A stretch of DNA of 64,000 bases from Polyangiaceae bacterium. GTDB taxonomy: Bacteria > Myxococcota_A > Polyangia > Polyangiales > Polyangiaceae. A program made the position numbers and the translations under genes. The notes under the pieces are model-generated. The model was not told the origin of the DNA. It ran no database searches and saw only the letters and a list, made by a program, of their open reading frames with translations. The stretch covers positions 62,001-126,000 of the forward strand of contig JAHBVY010000008.1 in assembly GCA_019637265.1 (NCBI GenBank), in the 5' to 3' direction. Each line of letters opens with the position of its first letter. Position 1 is the stretch's first letter. This document shows positions 8,612 through 16,942 of the stretch, piece by piece.

Positions 8612-9343
8612 GTGAGCGCGTTCTATGGTGAGCTCGCCCGTTGGTGGCCGCTCATCTCACCCCTCGAGGACTACGCGGGTGAGGCCGCTGAGCTCGCGCG
8701 CGTGCTGCGTGAAGCGGCGCCTCACGCCACCACCCTGCTCGAGCTGGGGTGCGGTGGTGGCCACGTCGCGGCCTACCTCAAGCGCGATTTCACGCTCACC
8801 CTCACCGACCTGAGTGAGCCCATGCTCGAGGTGTCGCGCCGGCTCAACCCTGAGTGCGAGCACCTCGCCGGCGACATGCGAACGCTCGAGCTCCGGCGCG
8901 AGTTCGATGGGGTGTTCGTGCACGACGCCATCGATTACATGCTCAGTGCTACTGACCTCAGCGCGGCGATCGCCACCGCTTACCGGCACTGCCGCCCAGG
9001 CGGGGTGGCGCTGTTCGTGCCCGACGTGGTGAAGGAGACGTTCGCGCCGAGCACCGAAGCGGGCGGCGCCGACGCGCCGGATGGCTCCGGCGTCCGCTAC
9101 CTGGAGTGGTGCTACGATCCAGATCCGAACGACACCGTGGCGAACACGCACTACCTGTTCGCGACCCGCGAGGCCGATGGCCGCGTGCAGCACCACGCGG
9201 AGGTGCACGAGCATGGCCTATTCCCACGCGAGATTTGGCTTCAGCTGCTCGCGGCGGCGGGGTTTCGCGTTTCGGTGCTCACCGAGCGCACGGACGAAGA
9301 GCGCGAGCCGCGGCTCCTGTTCCTCGCGCGCAAAGCAGGGTGA
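8612..9343 (+). CDS. Class I SAM-dependent methyltransferase
   Basis: 243 residues from GTG 8612, which has CGGAGG six bases upstream; an in-frame GTG at 8579 has no such site. Motif I LLELGCGGGHVAAYL (about residue 44), acidic strand-2 end LTLTDLSEPML, then LAGDMRTL and the strand-4 segment FDGVFVHDAIDYM, all typical of a Methyltransf_11/25-type small-molecule methyltransferase. The C-terminal half (WCYDPDPNDTVANTHYLFA, HHAEVHEHGLFP) resembles ubiE-like enzymes of unknown substrate. Confidence 0.8.
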   Translation: MSAFYGELARWWPLISPLEDYAGEAAELARVLREAAPHATTLLELGCGGGHVAAYLKRDFTLTLTDLSEPMLEVSRRLNPECEHLAGDMRTLELRREFDGVFVHDAIDYMLSATDLSAAIATAYRHCRPGGVALFVPDVVKETFAPSTEAGGADAPDGSGVRYLEWCYDPDPNDTVANTHYLFATREADGRVQHHAEVHEHGLFPREIWLQLLAAAGFRVSVLTERTDEEREPRLLFLARKAG

Positions 9344-9432
9344 AAAAGCGGCGTGAAAGCGGAGTGAAGAGCGACGCGAAGCGTGATGAAAGGATGGGGT
9401 GAAAGCGCCGTGAAACAGCGGTGAAAAGGACG
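9340..9432 (+). repeat. Degenerate GTGAAA tandem repeat
   Basis: About seven copies of GTGAAA followed by A/G/C-rich spacers (for example GTGAAAGCG), 10-19 bases apart, fill the gap between the methyltransferase and the lipoprotein gene. It starts at the methyltransferase stop. No reading frame is supported. Confidence 0.5.
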
Positions 9433-9500
9433 AAGGAAAGGCGGAGCGCGCGGCAGAGTTCCCTTCCCTGCTCCGCGGCGCCCGGGTGTATGCTCGGGCC

Positions 9501-11054
9501 ATGCGTGCTCCGCTCTTCAACGCTCTCTCCAGGGTCCGCCTCCGTCCACGCTCCGTGGCGAAGGTCGCGCTCACCAGCCTCGCGCTGTGCCTCACCGCGT
9601 GTGGCGGTGACGATGACTCCCCGAACAACGGGGGCAGCGGGGCGACGTCGGGCTCGGGAGGCAGCGCGGGCACCGCGGGTGGTGGCGCTGGCGGCAGCGC
9701 AGGCACGGCGGGCGTGGGTGGCACGGCAGGCGCTGGTGGTACGGCGGCCGCAGGGGGCAGCGCAGGCACGGCTGGCACGGGTGGCGGCGGGGGTCAGCTG
9801 AGCTTCACGTTCACCACGATCGGGAAGCGAACCGTCAGGTCCATGGATCAAGATCTGGAGGTGGAGCTCATCCGCGGGGACCGCGACGACGGCCCCGCGA
9901 GCTACCTCTTGTACGTGCCGGCGCCCGGCCCGAACGCGCCGGTGGTCGTGATGAACGAGCCTTACTCCGGCATCGACTGGACGGGGGAGGCGGTGGACGC
10001 GAAGTGGGCAGCGCGCGGCGACGGCCTGCACCCCGACGATGACGCGCCGAACTACAGCGGGAGTGACTACACGCTCTATGGCGCGCAGTCGGTCGCCGAG
10101 GCCGTCGACGCGGACGTGGTCTGGCGCTTGAACGGCTTCGCGGTGATCCACGCTTATGCCCGCTTCTACTCGGGTGGTGACGTGGAGGGCGACGCCATCG
10201 ACGCCGCCGCGGCCTACGCCTTCGCTTCCGCGCGGCAACAGGAGCTGGACCTGACGCGCATCGGCGCGCTCGGCGGCAGCTGGGGTGGGATGATGACGCT
10301 CTTCGGCGCGCGCCGCGCGCCCGAGGGGGCGAGGCCCATCGCCTTGGCGGCGCTCACCCCGCTGAGCGACTTCGTCGATCAACACCAATGGACTGACGAT
10401 GTGCTCGCGACGCAGTACGCGCGCCCGGCGGACGCGGAGGCCTTCTTCTCACCGTACTGGCGCCGCGCCGCGCCCTCCATGGGCTACCCACCGGCTGGCG
10501 CCGCGAGCGTCCCCTTCACTCACGCGGGCCTGTGCCCTGGCCTGCCGGGCAAGGCCTTCGTGCCGCACGACGACTGGGACCTGCTCATTCCCGTGCGGCA
10601 AACCGAAGGGCTCGCGGCGGCCTGCGGCGCCCAGATCGAGCCGCTCTACTGGCGGCGCGCCCCGGTCGACTTCCAGACGGCGCCGCTCGATCACGGCCCG
10701 CTGGGCGCCGAGCCTCAGCTGCCCAGCATGCTCACCTTCGCGTGGACCTTCCTCGCGACTGAGCTCGCGCAGTCGAGCTCCAGCGCGCTCTTCACCGCCG
10801 GCAGCGAGGCGGCGCTCGAGGAGTTCCTCACCCTGGTCAGCGACGCCCAGCGCACCGGGCGTGACCCGGGCGTCGTGCTCCCCAGGCTCCGCGAGCTCGC
10901 CGCGCCCAGGGTGCAGCTCTACGAGGCGGGGGCCGATCAGTTCGTGCCGGGCGGTGACGCGCTCGCCCGGGTCGTCAACCGCGTGTACCAAACCAGCTAC
11001 GACGCGGCGGCGCTCCGCGCGCAGCTCGCGACGGGCCTACCCACCCCTCCGTGA
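9501..11054 (+). CDS. Lipoprotein with alpha/beta-hydrolase domain
   Basis: 517 residues from ATG 9501 (a GTG five codons upstream is also open). The signal peptide ends in lipobox LTAC, then an acidic DDD and a Gly/Ser/Thr/Ala linker of about 60 residues tethers the enzyme to the membrane. The hydrolase has ALGGSWGGMMTLF with the nucleophile Ser in G-x-S-x-G (near residue 255), and a late His in PLDHGPLG. It resembles X-Pro-dipeptidyl-peptidase or dienelactone-type hydrolases. Two long segments (FDSALL-free lid region before GRDPGVVLPRL and the C terminus) suggest a cap domain. Substrate unknown. Confidence 0.75.
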   Translation: MRAPLFNALSRVRLRPRSVAKVALTSLALCLTACGGDDDSPNNGGSGATSGSGGSAGTAGGGAGGSAGTAGVGGTAGAGGTAAAGGSAGTAGTGGGGGQLSFTFTTIGKRTVRSMDQDLEVELIRGDRDDGPASYLLYVPAPGPNAPVVVMNEPYSGIDWTGEAVDAKWAARGDGLHPDDDAPNYSGSDYTLYGAQSVAEAVDADVVWRLNGFAVIHAYARFYSGGDVEGDAIDAAAAYAFASARQQELDLTRIGALGGSWGGMMTLFGARRAPEGARPIALAALTPLSDFVDQHQWTDDVLATQYARPADAEAFFSPYWRRAAPSMGYPPAGAASVPFTHAGLCPGLPGKAFVPHDDWDLLIPVRQTEGLAAACGAQIEPLYWRRAPVDFQTAPLDHGPLGAEPQLPSMLTFAWTFLATELAQSSSSALFTAGSEAALEEFLTLVSDAQRTGRDPGVVLPRLRELAAPRVQLYEAGADQFVPGGDALARVVNRVYQTSYDAAALRAQLATGLPTPP

Positions 11055-11169
11055 TCCATCAGGTGACCTAACTACACCTCGCGAGCTGTCAGACGGCTCG
11101 AGCACGCGTCGCGGATCGGGCCAAGCGCCCAGGCTAGACGCGGCGCGGGGCCCCGGTACAATCGCGCCC

Positions 11170-11688
11170 ATGACGGACCGACCCATGCACACGGTGCCCG
11201 GCGCGTTTCAGAAGCTGCAGCAGCTGTACGCCGAGGGCGAAGCAGCTATCGCGGCGCGAGACTTCGAGACGGCGGTGGCGAAGTTCACGGAGGGCATCGC
11301 CATCGATGACCACTTCAGGCAGCGCTACATCACCATGTACGCGCAGCGCGCGACGGCTTACCTGCGGATGAACGACTTCGCGAACGCGGTGCCCGATATA
11401 GACAAAGCGCTGGAGATGGAGCCGCCGCATCACCACGCGAACTATTACTTCCAGCGCGCGCTGTGCGCCTGGGCCGGTGACAAGGATGAGGCGCGGGCGC
11501 TCGCTGACTTGGGTCGCGCCATCGAGAGCGACAGTAGCTTCTGGATGCCTTACGACTTGCGCGGCCGCATCCACTTCGCTGCGGGTCGCGCTGCGGAGGC
11601 GGCGCGCGACTTCGAGTGTGTGCTCGAACGTCAGCCTAGCGAGGGAGCGCGCACGATGCTCGAGCAGGCGCGCGCGATGCTTTCTTGA
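11170..11688 (+). CDS. Tetratricopeptide repeat protein
   Basis: 172 residues from ATG 11170. Four TPR-like helix pairs: FQKLQQLYAEGEAAIAARDF, YAQRATAYLRMNDFANAVPD, YYFQRALCAWAGDKDEARAL and DLRGRIHFAAGRAAEAARDF. No signal peptide, so a cytoplasmic protein-interaction module. The open frame extends far upstream inside the previous gene but is not coding there. Confidence 0.8.
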   Translation: MTDRPMHTVPGAFQKLQQLYAEGEAAIAARDFETAVAKFTEGIAIDDHFRQRYITMYAQRATAYLRMNDFANAVPDIDKALEMEPPHHHANYYFQRALCAWAGDKDEARALADLGRAIESDSSFWMPYDLRGRIHFAAGRAAEAARDFECVLERQPSEGARTMLEQARAMLS

Positions 11689-11724
11689 CGTGGGCTCGGC
11701 GCGAATCCACGAGGAGCACGGAGT

Positions 11725-12549
11725 ATGCGGTTTGGTCCTGGCGCGGGTGATTCACGAGACATCGAAGACCGCCGCGGCAAGGGCCGTGGGGTGCCTGCGT
11801 CCCTCGGCATCGGCGGCTTCGTCGTGCTGGCGGTGCTCAGCCTCATCTTCAAGGAGAACTTCTTCGCCTTGATGGATGGCGGCGCGAGCGGTGAGTCGCA
11901 GCTCACCTCCAGCGCGGAGGAAGAGGCGCTCCGCGATCACGTGAACCGCGTGACGACGGATCTCCAGAACGTGTGGGAGCGCGAGCTGCCCCGTCAGGCC
12001 AAGCTGCCTTACAAGCGGTCAGTCGTGGTGCTGTATCGCGACTCCACGCCCACCGCCTGTGGCCACGGCGAGGCCGCCACGGGCCCCTTCTATTGCCCGG
12101 CAGATCAGAAGGTGTACTTGGACTTGAGCTTCTTCGCCCAGCTGAGCCAGCGCTTCGGCGCGCCCGGGGACGCAGCGCAGGCCTACGTCATCGCCCATGA
12201 GATCGGGCACCACATCCAGAACCTCACCGGCGCCGAGCGCCGCATGCGCATCGAAGCTCGCCAGAACCCAAGTCAGAAGAACGCGCTCTCCGTGAAGCTC
12301 GAGCTCCAGGCGGACTGCTACGCCGGGGTCTGGGCCAAGAGCACGCAAGAGCGCGGGATCTTGGAGGCGGGGGATTTGGAGGAGGCGCTGCGCTGCGCAG
12401 AGGCCATCGGGGACGACACGCTTCAGCAGAAGAGCCGTGGCCGCGTCCGGCCAGAGACGTTCACTCATGGCTCCGCCGCGGAGCGCGCTCGGTGGTTCCG
12501 ACGTGGCTTCGACAGTGGGCTCATGAGCGTGTGCGACACCTTCCAATGA
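11725..12549 (+). CDS. Neutral zinc metallopeptidase (YpfJ family)
   Basis: 274 residues. A short Arg/Gly-rich cytoplasmic N terminus, one membrane anchor (about residues 31-50), then the YpfJ/zinc-metallopeptidase domain: FYCPADQKVYLDLSFF, catalytic AHEIGHHIQNLTG (HExxH near residue 155), ELQADCYAGVWA with the third ligand Glu/Asp, and QQKSRGRVRPETFTHGSA near the end. This order is diagnostic of the family (PF04228). The likely role is membrane-bound proteolysis; natural substrates are unknown. Confidence 0.9.
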   Translation: MRFGPGAGDSRDIEDRRGKGRGVPASLGIGGFVVLAVLSLIFKENFFALMDGGASGESQLTSSAEEEALRDHVNRVTTDLQNVWERELPRQAKLPYKRSVVVLYRDSTPTACGHGEAATGPFYCPADQKVYLDLSFFAQLSQRFGAPGDAAQAYVIAHEIGHHIQNLTGAERRMRIEARQNPSQKNALSVKLELQADCYAGVWAKSTQERGILEAGDLEEALRCAEAIGDDTLQQKSRGRVRPETFTHGSAAERARWFRRGFDSGLMSVCDTFQ

Positions 12550-12559
12550 GGTGGTTAGG

Positions 12560-12603
12560 TCAGGGGGTTTGCCTGTTTTGCTCCAGGGCGCGCTGATCTC
12601 GGC
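12560..12603 (-). repeat. Dispersed repeat family C (inverted copy)
   Basis: Minus-strand copy of the 44-bp block at 7291-7334, with only about three differences. It starts about 10 bases after the metallopeptidase stop. Confidence 0.6.
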
Positions 12604-12652
12604 TGTGAGCCGTACAAACCCTGAGGCGAGCGCCGCACCCAAACCTCTAGAC

Positions 12653-12673
12653 GGGCGGGTTTGAAACCCGCCC
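12653..12673. repeat. Near-perfect palindrome, REP-like
   Basis: GGGCGGGTTT and AAACCCGCCC face each other around a single G, followed by CTACC. This GGGCGGGTTTGAAACCCGCC pattern is seen as a dispersed palindrome in many bacteria. There is no T-run, so a terminator is unlikely. Confidence 0.55.
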
Positions 12674-12769
12674 CTACCAGGCGCTTCAGGCCCTTCTCGG
12701 CCCGAGATCGGACGAAGGCTCGGCGTGACGCGCCCCCAACCGGCGCCGGGTGGGATAGTATCCGTTTCC

Positions 12770-14494
12770 ATGGGTCTTTTGCCGCAGGGCCACGCTATCC
12801 ATCAGAGAAATGACGCGTGCCTCGACGCGGCGTGGCAAGTCTTCGGTCAACAGGCGCGCGGAGAGCCCAGGGCGCTCAGCCCGGCGGAGGTCGCTGCGAT
12901 CCGGCGTGGGGGCTCCAAGCGCTTCGCGCTTTGGGCGCTCAGGACGCTGGTGATCACGATGATCTGCATCGCGGTGGTGATGGGCTTGGCGCTTGGGCTC
13001 GCCGCGGCCGTGGCTGACCGTCGCGGTGATGAGCTGGACCTCGTTCAGAAGGCGATCCCGGTCTTCGCCGTGAGCTTGGCGGTCGCGCTCGTGGTCGTGG
13101 CGCTGCACGCGCGCGGGACGCAGCTCGCCCCGCGGCGACAAGGCGCTAGCATCCTCGCGTCGATGGCGGGCCGTGAAGTAGCGGTCCCTGCGGTGGTGTC
13201 GGGGTTCGAGGTCAACCTGGGGAGGGGAGGCATCCAGAACGGTTTGCTCGTCCTCTCGAGCGCTGCGGAGAACCTGCCACTTCGCGCGCGGCGCGGTGAT
13301 TGGCCCATCCCGAAGCGGTACGTGAACCGTCCTTGTTGGGGGTGGACGGTGGGGGAGGTGGGGCCAGGCAAGACGTTCGCCGTGATCTTCGATGATGGCA
13401 CCGTCACCATCCCCAAGCCGGCCGAGGCGTATGAGCCCGTCGCGCGCCATGGCGAGCGAAACGCTGCGCGCCTCGCGTCCGCCGCCCAGCTTTGGCAGAG
13501 CCCGCCTCGAGACGCGCCGCGTGAGCGCCCCATCACACCCGCCGAGGTGCAGGTGATCGAGCGCGGTGGTCACGCGAAGAGTCAGTGGCGCGGACTATTC
13601 ATCTTCGGGGCGGCTGCAGCCAGCTACTTGGCGCTCGCGGTGCTCGCTCTCGGGTGGCTGGTCGGCTGGGAGATCAGCGCGCAGGCCCTCTTGGTGCTCG
13701 GTGCGTGTGCGGCGATGCTGATCCTTGGGGTGGGCGCGTGGGTCATCCAGCGCGGCGTCAGCGCGGGCAAGCGCCTCCTCGCGTCACTCGGCGCTCGCCG
13801 AGTCGCCGAGCCCGCGGTGATCGCGCTGCAAGAGCTGGTGCCAGCGCCCTTTCAGCCGTCCCAGGTGATCGACACGATCTGGCGGATGCACGACGCCATC
13901 TCCGCGCGGAACAGCCAAAAAACGCTCACGAAGGGGGGTAGGGATCTGGCGGATGCCGCGGCGCTCATCTCCATGCGGAATAGCCGGATCGCGGGCCGGA
14001 GGTGGGTCAATCCCTGGCGAGGGCCCGGCCCGAGCGCTGGGCATCACGCAGGCAGGGTAATGGCGCAATTCGCGCGGGCCTGGCCGATCCCTACCGTGGC
14101 GCGCCGTCTCGTAGCAGCCGGCAGCACGCCCCTTGTCATCGTTTGGCCGATCGTGTTTGGTCCTGGCGACCTGCGTCAAGATGCCTCACGTTCCAGCCCT
14201 CACCGACCACGAGCAGGCCCTGCTCGGTCAACCCACGTTGCTCGCTGCGGTCGAGGCGGGGCTCGTCGCTCACGCCCACACGCTCGCGAGTCGCGACGCC
14301 TGGGCACCGATGCGCGCCGCGTGCGCGCAGTATTTGGCGGGGCGGGAGGTCGAGTGGGGCGCGCTGGGTCAGCCGTCCTTCCGCACCAAGGGAGCCAGCC
14401 TGGAAGCGCAGCTCGCTCGCATGCACGGTGGGTTGCGCGACCTGATGAGCTGGTGGGACTGTGGCCATCGCAACCTAGACATCCCCACGTATGA
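12770..14494 (+). CDS. Two-repeat membrane protein, unknown function (3' end doubtful)
   Basis: Starts at ATG 12770. The protein is an internal duplication: LSPAEVAAIRRGGSKR (about residue 45) and ITPAEVQVIERGGHAK (about residue 264) each precede two hydrophobic segments and a soluble part. The second half lacks the WGWTVGEVGPGKTFAVIFDD segment of the first. The open frame ends at 14494, but its last ~105 codons lie over the next gene in another frame and look non-coding (Arg/Ser-rich). The real end is probably before 14180, or a frameshift has extended it. No known family recognised. Confidence 0.5.
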   Translation: MGLLPQGHAIHQRNDACLDAAWQVFGQQARGEPRALSPAEVAAIRRGGSKRFALWALRTLVITMICIAVVMGLALGLAAAVADRRGDELDLVQKAIPVFAVSLAVALVVVALHARGTQLAPRRQGASILASMAGREVAVPAVVSGFEVNLGRGGIQNGLLVLSSAAENLPLRARRGDWPIPKRYVNRPCWGWTVGEVGPGKTFAVIFDDGTVTIPKPAEAYEPVARHGERNAARLASAAQLWQSPPRDAPRERPITPAEVQVIERGGHAKSQWRGLFIFGAAAASYLALAVLALGWLVGWEISAQALLVLGACAAMLILGVGAWVIQRGVSAGKRLLASLGARRVAEPAVIALQELVPAPFQPSQVIDTIWRMHDAISARNSQKTLTKGGRDLADAAALISMRNSRIAGRRWVNPWRGPGPSAGHHAGRVMAQFARAWPIPTVARRLVAAGSTPLVIVWPIVFGPGDLRQDASRSSPHRPRAGPARSTHVARCGRGGARRSRPHARESRRLGTDARRVRAVFGGAGGRVGRAGSAVLPHQGSQPGSAARSHARWVARPDELVGLWPSQPRHPHV

Positions 14495-15308
14495 AGTAGA
14501 TCACGAGCCGGGCGCGCTGCTGCAGCTCGCGGCGGTGACGCTTCACCGACTCACGTTGGACGCTCCGGGCACTGGGATGTCGTTCGAGGCGTTCCAAGCG
14601 CTGCTCGAGCGCATGAAGGCCGCGGCGGAGGCGTGGCTGACTCGCGCGAGTGGCGACGCGGCGGCGCTCGCGACGGGTGCCATCGGCGCGCTGCACGCGG
14701 TGTTCGCCGCAGCGATGGGTGAACAAGCGGCGTGGGCCGGTGACTACGCCGGGCGGCTCCGGGCTCGGCTCGATGAAGCAGAGCTCCACGCCTACGGGCC
14801 GCTAGCGACCTGGTTCGAGGCTTACGCGAACGTCTATAACGTGAGGTACCCTTACGCAATCGCCCTGCTGCAAGAGGCGCTGCCTCGGCTCCAGTACGGC
14901 GGGCGAGCGCCGTGGGTGGCGAGCGCGCTGGCGATTCAATACTTCATCGCTTGCATGAGCGGCGCGAGCTCCACATTGCCAGTCACCCTGACGACGGAGG
15001 AGCAAGCAGGGGACCGCCCGTTCTCCATCACCGACTTCGAGCGCGCGTTGGTCTCGGGCATGTGGCAGACGGTGCGGCCGATGGCGCGCGTGGCGAGCGC
15101 CTACGTGATCGCGCTGGGCCTCTCCTTGCTTGGCGAGCCGGGCGCGGCGGTGCGCCTCATCGCCCAGCGCTGGCCGCTCGAGGTGTTCGCGGTGCCGAAC
15201 GGAGACCGCGCGCGCACCTGGCGCTTCGCCGCGGAGGCGCGGCTCGCCCAGGGCGATGTGGATGTGTCGTCGCGCGCCGGCATCGCCAGCGCGATCGCCG
15301 CGCGCTGA
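14181..15308 (+). CDS. Hypothetical helical protein
   Basis: 375 residues from ATG 14181 (MPHVPALTDHEQALL). Helical, Ala/Leu-rich, no signal peptide or membrane segment. Segments such as FQALLERMKAAAEAWL, IGALHAVFAAAMGEQ and YPYAIALLQEALPRL have TPR-like spacing, so an alpha-alpha solenoid is plausible. It overlaps the doubtful 3' end of the preceding membrane-protein gene and may be co-transcribed with it. Family not recognised. Confidence 0.6.
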   Translation: MPHVPALTDHEQALLGQPTLLAAVEAGLVAHAHTLASRDAWAPMRAACAQYLAGREVEWGALGQPSFRTKGASLEAQLARMHGGLRDLMSWWDCGHRNLDIPTYEVDHEPGALLQLAAVTLHRLTLDAPGTGMSFEAFQALLERMKAAAEAWLTRASGDAAALATGAIGALHAVFAAAMGEQAAWAGDYAGRLRARLDEAELHAYGPLATWFEAYANVYNVRYPYAIALLQEALPRLQYGGRAPWVASALAIQYFIACMSGASSTLPVTLTTEEQAGDRPFSITDFERALVSGMWQTVRPMARVASAYVIALGLSLLGEPGAAVRLIAQRWPLEVFAVPNGDRARTWRFAAEARLAQGDVDVSSRAGIASAIAAR

Positions 15309-15360
15309 CCACCCTGGTACGCGAATCGCTCATGCTGCTGGGTGCTCGGCGGCGGCGCGC

Positions 15361-15990
15361 TCAGCTGGCGTGCACGTAGGCGATGATCAGGCGTGTGAGC
15401 TCTGCCTGCATGCGCTCGCGGGGGAGGGGCTTGGCGTCGGCGGTGGTGAGCCAGCGGTGCGTGAGCGCCTCCAGCAGCTCCACGACGACGCGCGCGGTGA
15501 CGTCAGGATCTTTGACGGGGCACAAGCTGGGGAGCACCGCGGCGAGCGCTCGCGCGCTGTTCTCTTCCATCGCGCGCACGCGCCGCCGCACCTCAGGGCC
15601 GTGGGGCACCTCCTCCGAGAGCACTCGGTGAAGGCGCGGCGACGCGGCGTGCAGGTCGATCATCGCGGTCACGATGGCGCGGGTGAGCGCCTCCAAGCTG
15701 AGCTCACCGCTCGGCAGCGACGAGAGCAGCTCACCGATCCGCGCCTCGGCTTCAGCGAGGTGCCGCTCCACGAGCGCGGTGACCAGCGCCTCCTTGCCCG
15801 GGAAGTATTCGTACAGGGAGCCGACGGAGACGCCCGCGCGCTGCGCGATGTGGTTGGTTGTCGTGCCTGACCATCCGCGCGCCACCAGAACCCGAGCAGT
15901 CGCCTCGAGCAGCGCGTCGTAGGTATCCTGCGCGCGCCGCTGCGTGGGCTGCTTCCTAGGGCGAATACGCGATTTGGTAGGGCGAGGCAT
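15361..15990 (-). CDS. TetR-family transcriptional regulator
   Basis: 209 residues from ATG 15990. The N terminus is basic (MPRPTKSRIRPRKQP); the helix-turn-helix is TTTNHIAQRAGVSVGSLYEY (about residues 41-60) followed by FPGKEALV, a classical TetR signature. The C-terminal ~140 residues form the ligand domain (TetR_C type). It is divergent from the ICMT-type gene at 16057, with a perfect palindrome at 16026-16043 between, so it probably represses both. The open frame continues to 16659 through the neighbour, which is a shadow. Confidence 0.9.
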   Translation of the reverse strand: MPRPTKSRIRPRKQPTQRRAQDTYDALLEATARVLVARGWSGTTTNHIAQRAGVSVGSLYEYFPGKEALVTALVERHLAEAEARIGELLSSLPSGELSLEALTRAIVTAMIDLHAASPRLHRVLSEEVPHGPEVRRRVRAMEENSARALAAVLPSLCPVKDPDVTARVVVELLEALTHRWLTTADAKPLPRERMQAELTRLIIAYVHAS

Positions 15991-16025
15991 GAGCTGAGAC
16001 CGAGCGCCCGGATCCGAGTAGCGGT

Positions 16026-16043
16026 TCCGAGCAATTGCTCGGA
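16026..16043. promoter_or_regulatory. Predicted TetR operator, perfect 18-bp palindrome
   Basis: TCCGAGCAATTGCTCGGA is a perfect inverted repeat. It lies 36 bases upstream of the TetR start and 14 bases upstream of the ICMT-type start, where an autoregulating TetR would bind. Confidence 0.65.
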
Positions 16044-16056
16044 TTATGGAGGCGTC

Positions 16057-16638
16057 ATGCAGCTCATCGCAACCCTCGAGGTCCTCACCTTCTACGTCAT
16101 CGCCTTCGGTGTCCGTTCGCTCGTGCAGTGGATGAAGACGGGCAAGACGGGCTTCGCGGGGGTGCGTCAGGGGGCGCCCCCGCTCGAGTGGCTCGGCGCG
16201 GCCCTGCTCATGCTCGTGGTGGTGCTCGGCCCCATCGCGCCCTGGATCGGCTCTGCTCACTTCGAGTGGGGGAGGGGGTTTGGCGTGGCGCTGGCTGGTC
16301 TCGGTATCGTCTTCACGCTCGTGGCGCAGCTCCAGATGGGCACGTCTTGGCGCATCGGCGTCGACCCATCGGAGCGCACCGCGCTCGTCACAGGGGGTGT
16401 GTTCGCGCTCGTCAGGAACCCGATCTACAGCGCGATGCTCCTCACCTCCGTGGGCCTCGCGCTCGCGGTGCCCACCACCCTCGCGCTGGCGCTGCCCCCC
16501 GTGTTGCTCCTGGCGCTCGAGATCCAAGTGCGCGTCGTGGAGGAGCCATACCTGCGTGAGGTGCACGGCGAGCCCTACCGAGCCTGGGCAGCACGAACCG
16601 GGCGCTTCGTGCCCGGCGTGGGGCGGCTCACGAGCTAG
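16057..16638 (+). CDS. Isoprenylcysteine carboxyl methyltransferase (ICMT) family membrane protein
   Basis: 193 residues with four to five membrane segments. The C-terminal core GVFALVRNPIYSAMLLTSVG, EEPYLREVHGEPYRAWAART with the R-x-P-x-Y and E-E-P-x-L motifs is that of the ICMT/PEMT-like family, which methylates lipids or small thiols at the membrane with SAM. GTSWRIGVDPSERTALVTGG precedes it as usual. Ribosome site TGGAGG lies seven bases upstream. Transcribed away from the TetR gene, its probable regulator. Confidence 0.85.
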   Translation: MQLIATLEVLTFYVIAFGVRSLVQWMKTGKTGFAGVRQGAPPLEWLGAALLMLVVVLGPIAPWIGSAHFEWGRGFGVALAGLGIVFTLVAQLQMGTSWRIGVDPSERTALVTGGVFALVRNPIYSAMLLTSVGLALAVPTTLALALPPVLLLALEIQVRVVEEPYLREVHGEPYRAWAARTGRFVPGVGRLTS

Positions 16639-16684
16639 CCGCGGAGGCTGGCGCCTCACCTCTGCTTACGTTATGCTCTTTGTG

Positions 16685-16700
16685 TTACTGGCGTAATAAC
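16685..16700 (+). promoter_or_regulatory. Candidate antitoxin operator
   Basis: GTTACTGGCGTAATAAC contains TTAC (16685-16688) and GTAA (16693-16696) arms around TGGC, 12-27 bases before the antitoxin ATG. The possible -10 is TATGCT just upstream. Antitoxins of this type usually repress their own operon. Confidence 0.4.
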
Positions 16701-16711
16701 GAGGTGATACC

Positions 16712-16942
16712 ATGATGATCAAGAAGCTCTCCACGATTGGTAACAGCCTGGGCCTCATCATCGATCGGCCCATCTTGGAGCTGCTCGACATCAACAAGGA
16801 CACGCCGCTCGAGATCCGAACCGACGGGAAGGCGCTCATCATCCGCCCGGCAGGGGAGGCGTCCCTGATGAACCGTGCACTCGCCGCCGCTCAGGAGATC
16901 GTCAAGGACCATGACGAGACGTTCAGAAAGCTCGCTCAGTGA
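16712..16942 (+). CDS. AbrB/MazE-type antitoxin
   Basis: 76 residues. The N-terminal swapped-hairpin DNA-binding domain is visible: KKLSTIGNSLGLIIDRPILE, LLDINKDTPLEIRTDGKALI, IRPAGE; the C-terminal ALAAAQEIVKDHDETFRKLA would wrap the toxin. Ribosome site GAGGTG. Its stop overlaps the GTG start of the Doc toxin by four bases, the standard antitoxin-first toxin-antitoxin layout. Pairing of an AbrB-type antitoxin with Doc is known, though Phd is more usual. Confidence 0.85.
   Translation: MMIKKLSTIGNSLGLIIDRPILELLDINKDTPLEIRTDGKALIIRPAGEASLMNRALAAAQEIVKDHDETFRKLAQ

Noticed and set aside
9600-9800. Minisatellite-like DNA in lipoprotein gene
   Set aside because: It encodes the Gly/Ser/Thr linker in the correct frame after a lipobox, so it is coding, not an independent repeat.
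12653-12673. Rho-independent terminator of the metallopeptidase
   Set aside because: Strong palindrome but followed by CTACC, no T-run on either strand.
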